Origin: Prosthecobacter debontii
Lineage (GTDB): Bacteria; Verrucomicrobiota; Verrucomicrobiia; Chthoniobacterales; Chthoniobacteraceae
Direction: 5' to 3'
Length of the DNA: 64,000 bases
Assembly (NCBI GenBank): GCA_945861385.1
Contig: CAMAUI010000005.1
Span: forward strand, 1-64,000
Shown piece after piece: positions 34,874 through 43,368 of this stretch. Position numbers and translations under genes: made by a program. The notes beneath the pieces were generated by a model, which was given only the letters and a program-made list of their open reading frames with translations, was not told where the DNA came from and did not search any database. How positions within the stretch are numbered: position 1 is the stretch's first letter; each line of letters opens with the position of its first letter.

Positions 34874-36012
34874 GCGCAGGCGAGTTGGGCACTCGCGGGC
34901 TTCTGCCACGTGCTCGGGATTCTGCGGTACCATGTATCCCGCTGCATCGGCTCCCGTCCCGCCTCGCGGATCGCCTTCGTCAGCGCCTCCACCGTCTGCT
35001 GGGTGGGCGTTGTCGCTCCTGCCATGTGAAAGATTTTCTCGTCAATGATCGTCCCGTGCAGGTCATCCACGCCGTAATTCATCGCCAGCGAGGCGAGCGG
35101 CAGCCCGAGGCTCACCCAGTAGGCCGTGATGTGGTCGAAGTTATCGAGGTAGATGCGTGAAACCGCGAGGTTCTTGAGTTCCTCGAAAGCCGTCGCGTGC
35201 TTGATGTGCCGCAGTTCGGGGCGCGCGCCTTCGCTCTCGAACGCAAAGGGGATGAAACCCGTGAACCCGCCCGTCTCGTCCTGCAACTCGCGCAGCCGCC
35301 GCAGATGATCCACGCGCTGCGCGAACGTCTCGATGTGCCCGAAGAGCATCGTCGCCGTGCTGTGCATTCCCATTTTGTGCCATGTGCGATGCACATCGGC
35401 CCACTCCTCCGCGGTCTCCTTGCCCTTGCAAATCTGGTCGCGGATCGTCTGGTCGAAAATCTCCGCGCCACCGCCGGTGATCGCGTCGAGCCCGGCCTCC
35501 TTCAGGATCGCGAGGGTCTCGGCGATGCTCTTTTTGAAAATGCGGAATGCAAGATGCCGCACTTCCACCGCCGTGAAAGCCTTGATGAAGAGCACGGGCG
35601 ACAGCGCGCGCAGCCGGGAGATCAGTTCCAGATACCAGTCCGCTTTCAGCGTGGGATGCAGCCCGCCGACCATGTGGACCTCCGTGATCCCGATCTCCAG
35701 CCCGCGGCTCACCCGGCCCACGATCTCATCCACGGTCAGCTCAAACGCGTGGCTCTCCGTCTTCCGCGCGCCGAACGCGCAGAACTGGCAGCGCAGGATG
35801 CAGTGGTTTGAGTAATTCACGTAGAGGTTGTGGATGTAAGTGCCCACGTTCCCATTCTTCCGCTCCCGCAGCACGTTCGCGATGATCCCGAGCGCGTTGA
35901 GGTCGTCGCTCTCGTAAAGCCGGAGACATTCCTCGTCAGAAATCCTGCTGCCTTCACACACCTTCCGGTAAGTGGGCTCCAAGGCGGCTGGAATCAGTTT
36001 GTCGGCGATCAT
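34870..36012 (-). CDS. mqnE: Aminodeoxyfutalosine synthase MqnE
   Basis: 380 residues from the ATG of MIADKLIPAALEP. This radical SAM enzyme joins SAM and the MqnA product to form 6-amino-6-deoxyfutalosine. The cluster motif is CILRCQFCAFG (CxxxCxxC), with NYSNHCIL before it, VHMVGGLHPTLKADW, and DAITGGGAEIF. The C-terminal NYGVDDLHGTIIDEKIFHMAGA separates MqnE from MqnC and CofH. The stop overlaps mqnA as GTGA. A 630-base gap separates it from metH. Confidence 0.94.
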   Translation of the reverse strand: MIADKLIPAALEPTYRKVCEGSRISDEECLRLYESDDLNALGIIANVLRERKNGNVGTYIHNLYVNYSNHCILRCQFCAFGARKTESHAFELTVDEIVGRVSRGLEIGITEVHMVGGLHPTLKADWYLELISRLRALSPVLFIKAFTAVEVRHLAFRIFKKSIAETLAILKEAGLDAITGGGAEIFDQTIRDQICKGKETAEEWADVHRTWHKMGMHSTATMLFGHIETFAQRVDHLRRLRELQDETGGFTGFIPFAFESEGARPELRHIKHATAFEELKNLAVSRIYLDNFDHITAYWVSLGLPLASLAMNYGVDDLHGTIIDEKIFHMAGATTPTQQTVEALTKAIREAGREPMQRDTWYRRIPSTWQKPASAQLACA

Positions 36013-36206
36013 CTCGGTGCTTGCGGTTTTATGCAGGCGAGAGATTTCACAAACCCCCGGCTCCGTCCATCGCATTCCTGCGCGGAAAGGAATGCAGCGG
36101 ATTTTGGAACCTGAGGGCAAGAGGCCATACCAGCCTCTTATACGATTTTCACACTCAGACAGCAGGAAGGGCTACCCCGCATATTTCACAGACGGAGCAG
36201 CGCCGA

Positions 36207-36238
36207 GTGTAGCGCAGGCTTGGAAGCCTGCGCTACAC
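36207..36238. repeat. Perfect 15-base palindrome
   Basis: Arms GTGTAGCGCAGGCTT and AAGCCTGCGCTACAC with a two-base GG loop. It resembles the GGCTT-CCAG/AAGCCTG cores of the element at 15878-15977. No T-run follows on either strand. Confidence 0.88.
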
Positions 36239-36303
36239 AAGGTTGCGCGCCCGTAGCGGAGAGAGGGTGTGAAATGTGCGGGCAAAGCGGAGCGCTGCGC
36301 TCC

Positions 36304-36475
36304 CGGGTGGAGCACCCGACTCGGGTGCCGTTCGCGGCGACTCGCCGCGAGTGCCCCTGTGCGCGTGGCTCACGCAGGGCGCCCAGTGGCACCGGATGCC
36401 TTCAGCCAGCCATCCGCCCAGAGGTGTTTCCGGCGAGTCGCCGGAAACTGCACCCGAGTCGGGTGCTCCACCCGA
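36304..36475. repeat. Large imperfect inverted repeat with nested hairpins
   Basis: Perfect 24-base outer arms (36304-36327 and 36452-36475) enclose related inner hairpins: GGCGACTCGCC at about 36336 and GTTTCCGGCGA/TCGCCGGAAAC at 36427-36449. The GTTTCCGGCG/CGCCGGAAAC unit also occurs inside metH at 37625-37647. Confidence 0.82.
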
Positions 36476-36642
36476 ATGGGCCGCGCTTCGCGCGGCGTTC
36501 CTGCTGTGTGATCGTATAAATCGTATCAGTTGCCGGGGCGACAATGTGGCTGCGACGCCTCGTCGCAACATGTCTCCGCATGGCCGCGGCGCGGGACCGG
36601 CGGAACGCCCCGTCCGGCTGCAATCTCCGCCGCCGGTGATCG

Positions 36643-39492
36643 CTACGGCGTGTAGTTCAGCCACGGCCCGAGCCACCGCTCGGCTTCCGCGAGCGCCCAG
36701 CCTTTCCGCGCCGCGTAGTCGGCGACCTGGTCTTTGCCGAGCTTGCCCACCGCGAAGTAGCGCGACTCCGGGTGCGCGAAGTAGAACCCGCTCACGCTGC
36801 TGCCCGGCCACATCGCGCAGCTCTCGGTGAGCTTCATGCCGGTCGCCGCCTCCACGTCGAGCAACGTCCAAAGGGTGCGCTTTTCCGTGTGGTCCGGGCA
36901 CGCCGGGTAGCCGGGCGCGGGGCGGATGCCGCGATACTTTTCCGCGATCAGTTCCCCGGGCGTGAGCTGCTCCGCCTGTCCGTAGCCCCACTCGTCGCGC
37001 ACGCGTTTGTGCAGCCATTCGGCGAACGCCTCCGCGAGCCGGTCAGCGACCGCCTCGGCCATGATCGCGCTGTAGTCGTCATTCGCCTTTTTGAAAGCCG
37101 CGACGATCTCATCCAGCCCGCCGCCGCTCGTGACGGCGAAGGCTGCGACGTGATCCGCAGCCGCACTTGTCAAAGCGCGGGCGCCCTCGCTCGCTGGAGC
37201 ATCGGTCTTGGAAAGATCAGCCCGCCGATTCACATCGGCGGCTACGGAGGAAACGGGAGCGATGAAGTCGGCAAGGCAGCGGCAGGGGTCCGCGTTGTCC
37301 TTCGCGACCTGCTGGCGGAGGTGATGCAGGCGTGCGCGCTCGGTGGTGCGCTTTTCGTCGGTCCAGACGATGAGATCGTCGCCGGCGCGGTTTGCCGGGA
37401 AGAACCCATACACCGCGCGCGCAGTAAGCAGCTTCTCGGCGATGATTCGGTCGAGCATCGCATTCGCATCGGCGAAAATCTTGCGCGCCTGCTCGCCATA
37501 TTTTTCGTGGTCGAGGATCTTCGGATACACGCCGCGCAGCTCCCACGTGTGGAAAAATGGCGTCCAGTCAATGAACGGGCGCAGTTCGGCGAGCGAAATA
37601 GGTAGCGCGGGCGTCCCGCCTGCCGTTTCCGGCGTCTCGCCGGAAACATCCGAGCGCAAAACACGCGTGCCAATGAATTCCGGCTGCGGCAGATCGCTGA
37701 AGTCGAGCTTCAGCGCTTTCAATCGCGCCTCCTCGATGCTCACAAGCACCGCTGCATTGCCGGCATGGTGCTGGCGGAGTGCTTCCTGATCCGCCGCGTT
37801 CTTCGCGATAAAGTCCACGCGACCCTCCGTACTCAGCAACGAACTGACCACCGGCACGGCGCGCGAAGCGTCGAGCACATGCACGACCGCGCCGTCGTAG
37901 TGCGGCGCGATTTTTACCGCGGTGTGCGCTTTCGACGTCGTCGCGCCGCCGATGAGCAGCGGCTGCTTCATCCCGAGCCGCTTCATCTCCTTCGCGACGT
38001 GCGCCATCTCGTCGAGCGACGGCGTGATCAGCCCGCTGAGGCCAATGATGTCCGCGCCAAGCTCGACGGCTTTGTCCAAAATCTTGTCGCACGCCACCAT
38101 CACACCCATGTCGAGCACCTCGTAATTGTTACACGCGAGCACCACCCCCACGATGTTCTTGCCGATGTCGTGTACATCGCCCTTCACCGTCGCGAGCACG
38201 ACCTTCCCCTGCGCCTTCACCACCTCGCCGCGCGCGGCCATCGCGGCCTTCTCCGCCTGCATGTGCGGCTCCAGCCACGCCACGCTCTTCTTCATCACCC
38301 GCGCCGACTTCACCACTTGCGGGAGGAACATCTTTCCCGCGCCGAAAAGATCGCCCACCACGCTCATGCCCGCCATCAGCGGCCCCTCGATCACCGTGAG
38401 CGGCTTGCCGTATTTCTCCAGCGCCTCCGCAGTGTCCTCGTTGATCCAAGCATCAATGCCGCGCACCAGCGCGTGCGAAAGCCGCGCCTCCACAGTCCCG
38501 CTGCGCCAAGCCTCCAGCACCGCGATGTCCGCCTTCTGATCCTTCGCCGCGCCGGACGCCTTCAGCTTCTCGCCGTGCTCGACGAGCCGCTCCGTCGCAT
38601 CCGGGCGGCGGTTCAGCAGCACGTCCTCGACGAGTTCTCGCAACTCCGGCTCGATCTCCTCGTACACCTCCAGCATCCCCGCGTTCACGATGCCCATGTC
38701 CATCCCCGCGCGGATCGCGTGAAAAAGAAACGCCGAGTGCATCGCCTCGCGCACCGGATTATTTCCGCGGAAACCAAACGACACGTTCGACACACCGCCG
38801 CTCACCTTCGCGTGCGGCAGGTTCGCTTTGATCCACCGCGTCGCCTCGATGAAATCCACCGCGTAATTGTTGTGCTCCTCGATGCCCGTGCCGACCGTCA
38901 GGATGTTCGGGTCAAAAATAATGTCCTCCGGCGGGAACCCCACTTCATCCACGAGGATGCGATACGCCCGCTCGCAGATGCGCGTCTTGTCCGCGAACGA
39001 CGCCGCCTGCCCCTGCTCGTCAAACGCCATCACCACCACCGCCGCGCCGTATTTCAAAACATGCCGCGCGTGCTGGCGGAACACCTCCTCGCCGCCCTTC
39101 ATCGAAATTGAATTCACGATTCCCTTCCCCTGCAAACATTTCAGCCCCGCCTCGATCACCTCCCACTTCGACGAGTCCACCATGAACGGCACCTTCGCCA
39201 CGTCCGGCTCGCTGCCGAGGAGTTGCAGGAAGCGCGACATCGCCGCGACGCCGTCAATCATCCCCTCGTCCATGCAGATGTCTATGATGTTGGCACCGTT
39301 CTCCACCTGCTGCCGTGCGACCGCCACCGCCTCCTCGTAATTTCCCGCCTTGATCAGCTTCGCAAATTTCGGCGACCCCGCGACATTCGTGCGCTCCCCG
39401 ATCATGATGAACTGCCCGATCTGCTGCGTGAACGGCTGCGAGCCGGACAGGCGGAGGGGCTTCTGCGCTGCGGAGTTTTCTACTGCCGCCAT
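36643..39492 (-). CDS. metH: Cobalamin-dependent methionine synthase lacking the homocysteine-binding domain
   Basis: 949 residues. The protein opens at the linker RLSGSQPF and the pterin-binding domain: [67 protein letters not shown]. The B12 cap and Rossmann domains follow with the [14 protein letters not shown] motif, whose His is the lower axial cobalt ligand, and [10 protein letters not shown] and IGGATTS. The C-terminal SAM activation domain has [28 protein letters not shown] and [11 protein letters not shown]. The roughly 350-residue N-terminal homocysteine domain of standard MetH is absent, and no gene for it lies in the window. Two insertions in the activation part derive from palindromic repeats (37222-37241 and 37625-37647). 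Confidence 0.93.
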   Translation of the reverse strand: MAAVENSAAQKPLRLSGSQPFTQQIGQFIMIGERTNVAGSPKFAKLIKAGNYEEAVAVARQQVENGANIIDICMDEGMIDGVAAMSRFLQLLGSEPDVAKVPFMVDSSKWEVIEAGLKCLQGKGIVNSISMKGGEEVFRQHARHVLKYGAAVVVMAFDEQGQAASFADKTRICERAYRILVDEVGFPPEDIIFDPNILTVGTGIEEHNNYAVDFIEATRWIKANLPHAKVSGGVSNVSFGFRGNNPVREAMHSAFLFHAIRAGMDMGIVNAGMLEVYEEIEPELRELVEDVLLNRRPDATERLVEHGEKLKASGAAKDQKADIAVLEAWRSGTVEARLSHALVRGIDAWINEDTAEALEKYGKPLTVIEGPLMAGMSVVGDLFGAGKMFLPQVVKSARVMKKSVAWLEPHMQAEKAAMAARGEVVKAQGKVVLATVKGDVHDIGKNIVGVVLACNNYEVLDMGVMVACDKILDKAVELGADIIGLSGLITPSLDEMAHVAKEMKRLGMKQPLLIGGATTSKAHTAVKIAPHYDGAVVHVLDASRAVPVVSSLLSTEGRVDFIAKNAADQEALRQHHAGNAAVLVSIEEARLKALKLDFSDLPQPEFIGTRVLRSDVSGETPETAGGTPALPISLAELRPFIDWTPFFHTWELRGVYPKILDHEKYGEQARKIFADANAMLDRIIAEKLLTARAVYGFFPANRAGDDLIVWTDEKRTTERARLHHLRQQVAKDNADPCRCLADFIAPVSSVAADVNRRADLSKTDAPASEGARALTSAAADHVAAFAVTSGGGLDEIVAAFKKANDDYSAIMAEAVADRLAEAFAEWLHKRVRDEWGYGQAEQLTPGELIAEKYRGIRPAPGYPACPDHTEKRTLWTLLDVEAATGMKLTESCAMWPGSSVSGFYFAHPESRYFAVGKLGKDQVADYAARKGWALAEAERWLGPWLNYTP
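37222..37241. repeat. Palindrome within metH coding sequence
   Basis: Eight-base arms CCGCCGAT and ATCGGCGG around TCAC. It falls in a stretch that encodes about 30 residues absent from E. coli MetH, between LADFIAP and AAFAVTSGG. Confidence 0.75.
37625..37647. repeat. Palindrome within metH, also found between metH and mqnE
   Basis: Ten-base arms GTTTCCGGCG and CGCCGGAAAC around TCT. On the coding strand it contributes the residues [16 protein letters not shown] between the B12 part and the SAM-activation domain. Confidence 0.85.
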
Positions 39493-39680
39493 GACATCAA
39501 CGGGCCCCCGCGGGCATCGCGGCGCGGCTGGTGAAAAATCCGATCGAGTGTGAAATCAGCACCGCCCGACGATAAGCGCCGCGCAAAGTGCGACAAGAAC
39601 GGAAACATCGCTGCCGCCTGCGCGCAATGGATGCGGAATACACATTTGCCACGCACGGCACCGGGCACTCACCCCTGCGG

Positions 39681-39718
39681 AAAAAAAACAGGCGCCTCCG
39701 CTTTCGCAGAGGCGCCTG
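39681..39718 (-). terminator. Rho-independent terminator after the rhodanese gene
   Basis: Read on the minus strand: CAGGCGCCTC pairs with GAGGCGCCTG around a ten-base loop, followed by eight T. It lies 30 bases past the rhodanese stop and separates that gene from metH. The rest of the 255-base gap showed no riboswitch core that I could recognise. Confidence 0.93.
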
Positions 39719-39747
39719 AGTTGGATGCGTCGGTGAACGCCGCGGGA

Positions 39748-40131
39748 CTATTTCTCGAGGGCTTCGCCCGCACCCTTCCAGCCGGAGATGCCGGCGGAGA
39801 GGTGTTTCACGTTGGTGTAGCCAAGCTCCTTGGCGGCCTTGGCGGCGGCCTTGTAGGCGCTGCATGCGGGGCCTCCGCAGTAGGCGACGACGAGCGCGCC
39901 TTTGTCCGCGGGCAGGGACTTTGCGAGGTCAGCCTTGACCGATGCCCAATCCTTCGCGGTCGGCACGTGGCCGGCCTTGTAGGAAGAGGCGCCGTTCACA
40001 TCAATGACGGTGGCTTTCTTCTCTTCGATCGCCTTTTTCAGGTCGGCGACGCTGATGTCCGGGAACTCGGCCTCCGCGCCAAAGGCGGTGGTCACGAACA
40101 GGGCTGCGAGCAGTGTGAGGATGTATTTCAT
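39748..40131 (-). CDS. Exported single-domain rhodanese-like protein
   Basis: 127 residues with a signal peptide (YILTLLAALFVTTAFG). The rhodanese fold is clear: ISVADLKKAIEEKKATVIDVNG, YKAGHVPTAKDW, ALVVAYCGGPACSAYKAA with the presumed persulfide-bearing Cys, then LGYTNVKHLSAGISGWKGAG. The active-site loop is CGGPACS, longer in small residues than the classic CRxGxR loop. It probably acts in the periplasm on sulfur transfer; no partner is encoded beside it. It is preceded by an A/C-only leader. Confidence 0.88.
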   Translation of the reverse strand: MKYILTLLAALFVTTAFGAEAEFPDISVADLKKAIEEKKATVIDVNGASSYKAGHVPTAKDWASVKADLAKSLPADKGALVVAYCGGPACSAYKAAAKAAKELGYTNVKHLSAGISGWKGAGEALEK

Positions 40132-40165
40132 GTTGGTTTGTTGTGTTGTGTTTTGTTGGTTTTTT
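40132..40165 (-). promoter_or_regulatory. 34-base A/C-only mRNA leader of the rhodanese gene
   Basis: The 34 bases directly upstream of the start codon, read on the mRNA strand, contain only A and C. No Shine-Dalgarno sequence is present. It is the longest of three such leaders in the window (others at 28326 and 29778). Confidence 0.65.
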
Positions 40166-40352
40166 CCGATTGCGCGCACCGCCTGTGGCGGACGCGGTTT
40201 TCGAGCTTAGGCGGCGTATTGACGCTGGCAACCGCCGCTTTATTCCCGAAAATCGGAGCGAAGATGAAACCGGCGAGGCGTTCTGATCTTCGCACTTTTC
40301 TGCCGCTGATTCGGAAATTGCCACCTCCGGTCAGCTCTCCACAAGGTGCGTT

Positions 40353-41594
40353 GTGCTCAGATTCCTGCTTTTCACCGCCGCCATTTCCACCTCCATCGCC
40401 GCAGTCCCGGCCGAATCCGCAAAGGCCATCGAGGCGCTCTCAGCATGGCTTGCGAAGCCTCGCGAGCAGCGCGGGGATGCGGGGGCTTTTGCCGCTGTCC
40501 CGCTTACAAAAACGGACGCGGCTCTCGCGGTGAAAGCCGTGTGGCAGGACCACGAAGCCCGCATCCGCGCGGAACGCGCGGAGGAGATGGCGAAAAAAAC
40601 GGTACGCGCCGGCGGGAAGGAAATGCGCTTCGAGACGGTTGCTTTTGGCAGCAGGGAAGCTGCGCCGAAAAGTGGACGCAGCCTTTTTATTTCCATGCAC
40701 GGCGGTGGTGGCGCACCCGCCTCCCTCAACGACGACCAATGGAAAAACCAGGTCGCCCTCGCGCGCGCCTACAAGCCCGCCGAGGGTCTGTACGTGGCGC
40801 CGCGGGCACCGACGAACACCTGGAACCTGTGGCACGAGGCGCACATTGATCCGCTTTTCGCTCGTCTGATCGAGAACCTCATCGTGCTCGAAAATGTGAA
40901 TCCAGACCGCGTTTATATCCTCGGGTATTCCGCCGGCGGCGATGGCGTGTATCAGCTCGCCCCGCGCATGGCCGACCACCTCGCAGCCGCCGCGATGATG
41001 GCCGGACACCCGAATGAAACCAGGCCCGACGGCCTGAGAAACGTGCCGTTTGCGATCCAGGCGGGGGAACTCGACAGCGCCTACCGGCGCAGCGCGGTGG
41101 CGGAGAAATTCGGAAAGCAGCTCGATGATCTGCAAAAGGCCGACCCCGGCGGCTACGCGCATTTTACCGAGCTTCACAAAGGCAAGGGTCACTGGATGGG
41201 CACGAACGACCGCAAGGCAGTGCCGTGGATGGAAAAGTTCACGCGCAATCCCATCCCGGACCGCATCGTGTGGAGGCAGGACGATGTCATTCACACCCGT
41301 TCCTACTGGCTTGCCGTCGAGCAGTCCCAGGCAAAGGGCGGCACGCAAATCACCGCGTCACGAAACGGCCAGGAGGTCGTGCTTTCGAGCGGAGACGTGG
41401 GAAAAGTGACCGTGCTGCTCAATGACGCGATGCTTGATCTTGATCGTCCGGTCGCGATCAAAAGCGGCGGCAAAGTGCTCCGCGAGGGAATCGTTCCCCG
41501 CACCATCGGCAACATTCTCCGCACCGTCGCCGAGCGCGGCGATCCACGGCTCATTTTCTGCGCGATGGCAGGCGTCGAGGGAGTCGGCCCGTAG
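40353..41594 (+). CDS. Exported alpha/beta hydrolase (esterase/depolymerase-like)
   Basis: 413 residues from the GTG at 40353 (VLRFLLFTAAISTSIAA reads as a signal peptide). The catalytic core shows SLFISMHGGGGAP (oxyanion loop), NPDRVYILGYSAGGDGVYQ with the nucleophile Ser, and a probable catalytic His in GKGHWMG. It resembles PHB-depolymerase/feruloyl-esterase type exported hydrolases found in polymer-degrading bacteria. The C-terminal part (about 310-413) is a beta-rich extension of unknown role. The 221-base gap to the divergent rhodanese gene holds both promoters. Confidence 0.85.
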   Translation: MLRFLLFTAAISTSIAAVPAESAKAIEALSAWLAKPREQRGDAGAFAAVPLTKTDAALAVKAVWQDHEARIRAERAEEMAKKTVRAGGKEMRFETVAFGSREAAPKSGRSLFISMHGGGGAPASLNDDQWKNQVALARAYKPAEGLYVAPRAPTNTWNLWHEAHIDPLFARLIENLIVLENVNPDRVYILGYSAGGDGVYQLAPRMADHLAAAAMMAGHPNETRPDGLRNVPFAIQAGELDSAYRRSAVAEKFGKQLDDLQKADPGGYAHFTELHKGKGHWMGTNDRKAVPWMEKFTRNPIPDRIVWRQDDVIHTRSYWLAVEQSQAKGGTQITASRNGQEVVLSSGDVGKVTVLLNDAMLDLDRPVAIKSGGKVLREGIVPRTIGNILRTVAERGDPRLIFCAMAGVEGVGP

Positions 41595-41600
41595 CCCGGG

Positions 41601-42695
41601 TCAGGGTGGATTTGCCGATCCCTCGATCAATTCCCGCCACTGCCGGAGCGCCGATGCGCGGTGCGCGGCTGCATCAATTCCCCGGATTTCGCCACCCGGA
41701 GAATCATGGATCGCCCGGATCCATCCAGCGAGTTCCTCGCTCTTTCCGGGCGCAAAGATTCCCGCGTGCGAGAGCCGTCGCAGCTCGGCTGCGATCGCGC
41801 CATCCGCCGGCCCGACAAATGCGATGGCGCGCGGAAGTGTCATGGCAAAGCCGAGCTTGCTCGGCCAGAGCAGACCCTGAACCTCCGGGCGCTGTGTCAC
41901 CGCGAGGACGTGGCAGGCCATGAGGCTCGCACGCAATTCCGCCCCGGCAGCGTACCCGCGAAACTCGCACTGGCGCAGGCCAAGTTCCGCGGCGCGAGCC
42001 TGTGCCAGCGGCCAGCCGGGGCCGCCGCCCTGGAAGAGGAGCCGCACACCCATGGTCTCGCTCTCGATGTGTTGCTGGGCGAGCAGGAGCGTCTCGAAGT
42101 CGTGCGCGCGCCCGAGATTGCCGCTGTATATCCACGTCCACGGTTCACGCGCTGGTGTGTCATTCGCGGCGGAGCCCAGGATGCTCGCGGGGACCCACGG
42201 GCGGATGCACGCCGGCTCGACCCCGTACCGCCGGAGGCGCCCGGCCATGTCCCCATCGAGCGCCACGACGCGCTCGCAGCGGCGGTAGGCCCGGCCCATC
42301 AGCCAGCGCGTGACACCCGCAGCCAGCGACCGCACGCCAATCTCGCCAAGCGCCACGGCGATCTCCGGGTACACGTCCATCGCCCAATGCAAATGCCGCG
42401 CACGGTGCTTCCGCGCGATGCGATCTGCGACCACGGCGAGGCACGGCGGCGATGTGCCGGAGACGACCACATCCGCGCGGGGTCGTGATTTTCCCGAATT
42501 CAAAATCCTGCGAAGGGCAGCGAGCTCGCGCCGCATCCGTCCACCTTTCCGCTGCCCGTCGTGGTACGCATCGCCGGCATCCACAAAATCCACCTCGTGC
42601 CCCGCGCTCTCCATCTCACCGGCGATCTCGCGGAAGAGAATCCCGGTCGGCGCGGGATCGGGCGGGAAATACTGGTTGAGGAAAAGAATCCGCAT
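41601..42695 (-). CDS. GT4-type glycosyltransferase
   Basis: 364 residues from the ATG of MRILFLNQYFPPDPAPTG. It has the GT-B fold marks: the N-terminal FLNQYFPP, GHEVDFVDAGD, HLHWAMDVYPEI, then in the second domain WIYSGNLGRAHDFETLL, LLFQGGGPGW and QRPEVQGLLWPSKLGFAMTL. This resembles the WbuB/colanic-acid type transferases that build surface glycans. It overlaps the upstream acetyltransferase gene by one base (TGATG), so they form a two-gene operon divergent from the NRPS operon. Confidence 0.9.
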   Translation of the reverse strand: MRILFLNQYFPPDPAPTGILFREIAGEMESAGHEVDFVDAGDAYHDGQRKGGRMRRELAALRRILNSGKSRPRADVVVSGTSPPCLAVVADRIARKHRARHLHWAMDVYPEIAVALGEIGVRSLAAGVTRWLMGRAYRRCERVVALDGDMAGRLRRYGVEPACIRPWVPASILGSAANDTPAREPWTWIYSGNLGRAHDFETLLLAQQHIESETMGVRLLFQGGGPGWPLAQARAAELGLRQCEFRGYAAGAELRASLMACHVLAVTQRPEVQGLLWPSKLGFAMTLPRAIAFVGPADGAIAAELRRLSHAGIFAPGKSEELAGWIRAIHDSPGGEIRGIDAAAHRASALRQWRELIEGSANPP

Positions 42696-43255
42696 CACGC
42701 GAGCTGCTTCACCACCGCCGCGGGATTGCCGCGCACCAGCACGCGCGGCGCGACATTTTCCAGCACCACGCTCCCCGCGGCGACGACACTCCCCTCGCCC
42801 ACCTCCACGCCCGGCGCGATGAACGCCTGCGCCGCGATCCACGCGCCACGGCGGATCGTGACCGGCTTCGTCACGAGGTCGAAGGCGGGCTTGGAATAAT
42901 CATGCGAGCCGGTGCAGATGAATGCGCGCTGCGAGATGCAGACGGACTCCGCGATTTCCACCATCGCGAGGCTGAGGATGAGCACTTCCTCGCCGATCCA
43001 TGTGTTGCTGCCGATCCGGACGCGCCACGGAAAGGTGATGTTCACTTTCGCCCGGATCACCACGCCGTCGCCGACATGCGCGCCGAAGAGCCGGAGAAGC
43101 GCGGCGCGCAACCCGGACGGCCACGGTAACGACGTTTCAAAAAACACCCATCGCACCGCGAGCCACAACGCCTCTTTCGCCCGCGATGCGCCACGATCGA
43201 ACCCCGCCGAATTGTAGGCGGATAAATCGCGGGATGTTGTCGGTCTGTCTGGCAT
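42695..43255 (-). CDS. Hexapeptide-repeat acetyltransferase (WcaF/colanic acid type)
   Basis: 186 residues from the ATG of MPDRPTTSRDLSAYN. The left-handed beta-helix hexapeptide repeats are evident (VGDGVVIRAKVNIT, IGSNTWIGEEV, ICTGSHDYSKP, ISQRAFI, VGEGSVVAAGSVV), with a His in GSHDY as the likely catalytic base and the usual ending RGNPAAVV. It probably acetylates a sugar during surface or exported glycan synthesis. It starts 113 bases from the NRPS start on the opposite strand, suggesting a shared regulatory region. Confidence 0.9.
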   Translation of the reverse strand: MPDRPTTSRDLSAYNSAGFDRGASRAKEALWLAVRWVFFETSLPWPSGLRAALLRLFGAHVGDGVVIRAKVNITFPWRVRIGSNTWIGEEVLILSLAMVEIAESVCISQRAFICTGSHDYSKPAFDLVTKPVTIRRGAWIAAQAFIAPGVEVGEGSVVAAGSVVLENVAPRVLVRGNPAAVVKQLA

Positions 43256-43333
43256 CGGCTGGCGCGGAGCTATACCCGTGCCCCATGCCCCACGGCAACC
43301 TTGGCGCGGCCCACGCTTTGCTGATACCACAGA

Positions 43334-43363
43334 GACGGGTGGCCCCTGCCGCGGCCACCCGTC
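43334..43363. repeat. GC-rich hairpin just before the NRPS start
   Basis: Perfect 11-base arms GACGGGTGGCC and GGCCACCCGTC around CCTGCCGC, ending 5 bases before the chosen start at 43369. It has no T-run. It could block initiation or form a transcription-pause/attenuation hairpin, or be inside the coding region if an upstream start is used. Confidence 0.7.
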
Positions 43364-43368
43364 AGCCC

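Larger units (their letters stand above)
36013..36642. other. 630-base intergenic region rich in palindromes
   Basis: This stretch between metH and mqnE on the same strand holds the repeats listed at 36207-36238 and 36304-36475. Apparent frames across it are repeat-derived and show no domain. The promoter of mqnEA must lie near 36013-36200, but no convincing pair was found. Nothing else is seen. Confidence 0.7.

Noticed and set aside
36200-36530. CRISPR-like array
   Set aside because: The repeats are inverted and nested, not direct repeats with uniform spacers, and no cas gene is present.
39493-39680. Cobalamin or SAH riboswitch upstream of metH
   Set aside because: No B12-box or SAH core was seen; the only strong structure is the terminator of the rhodanese gene.
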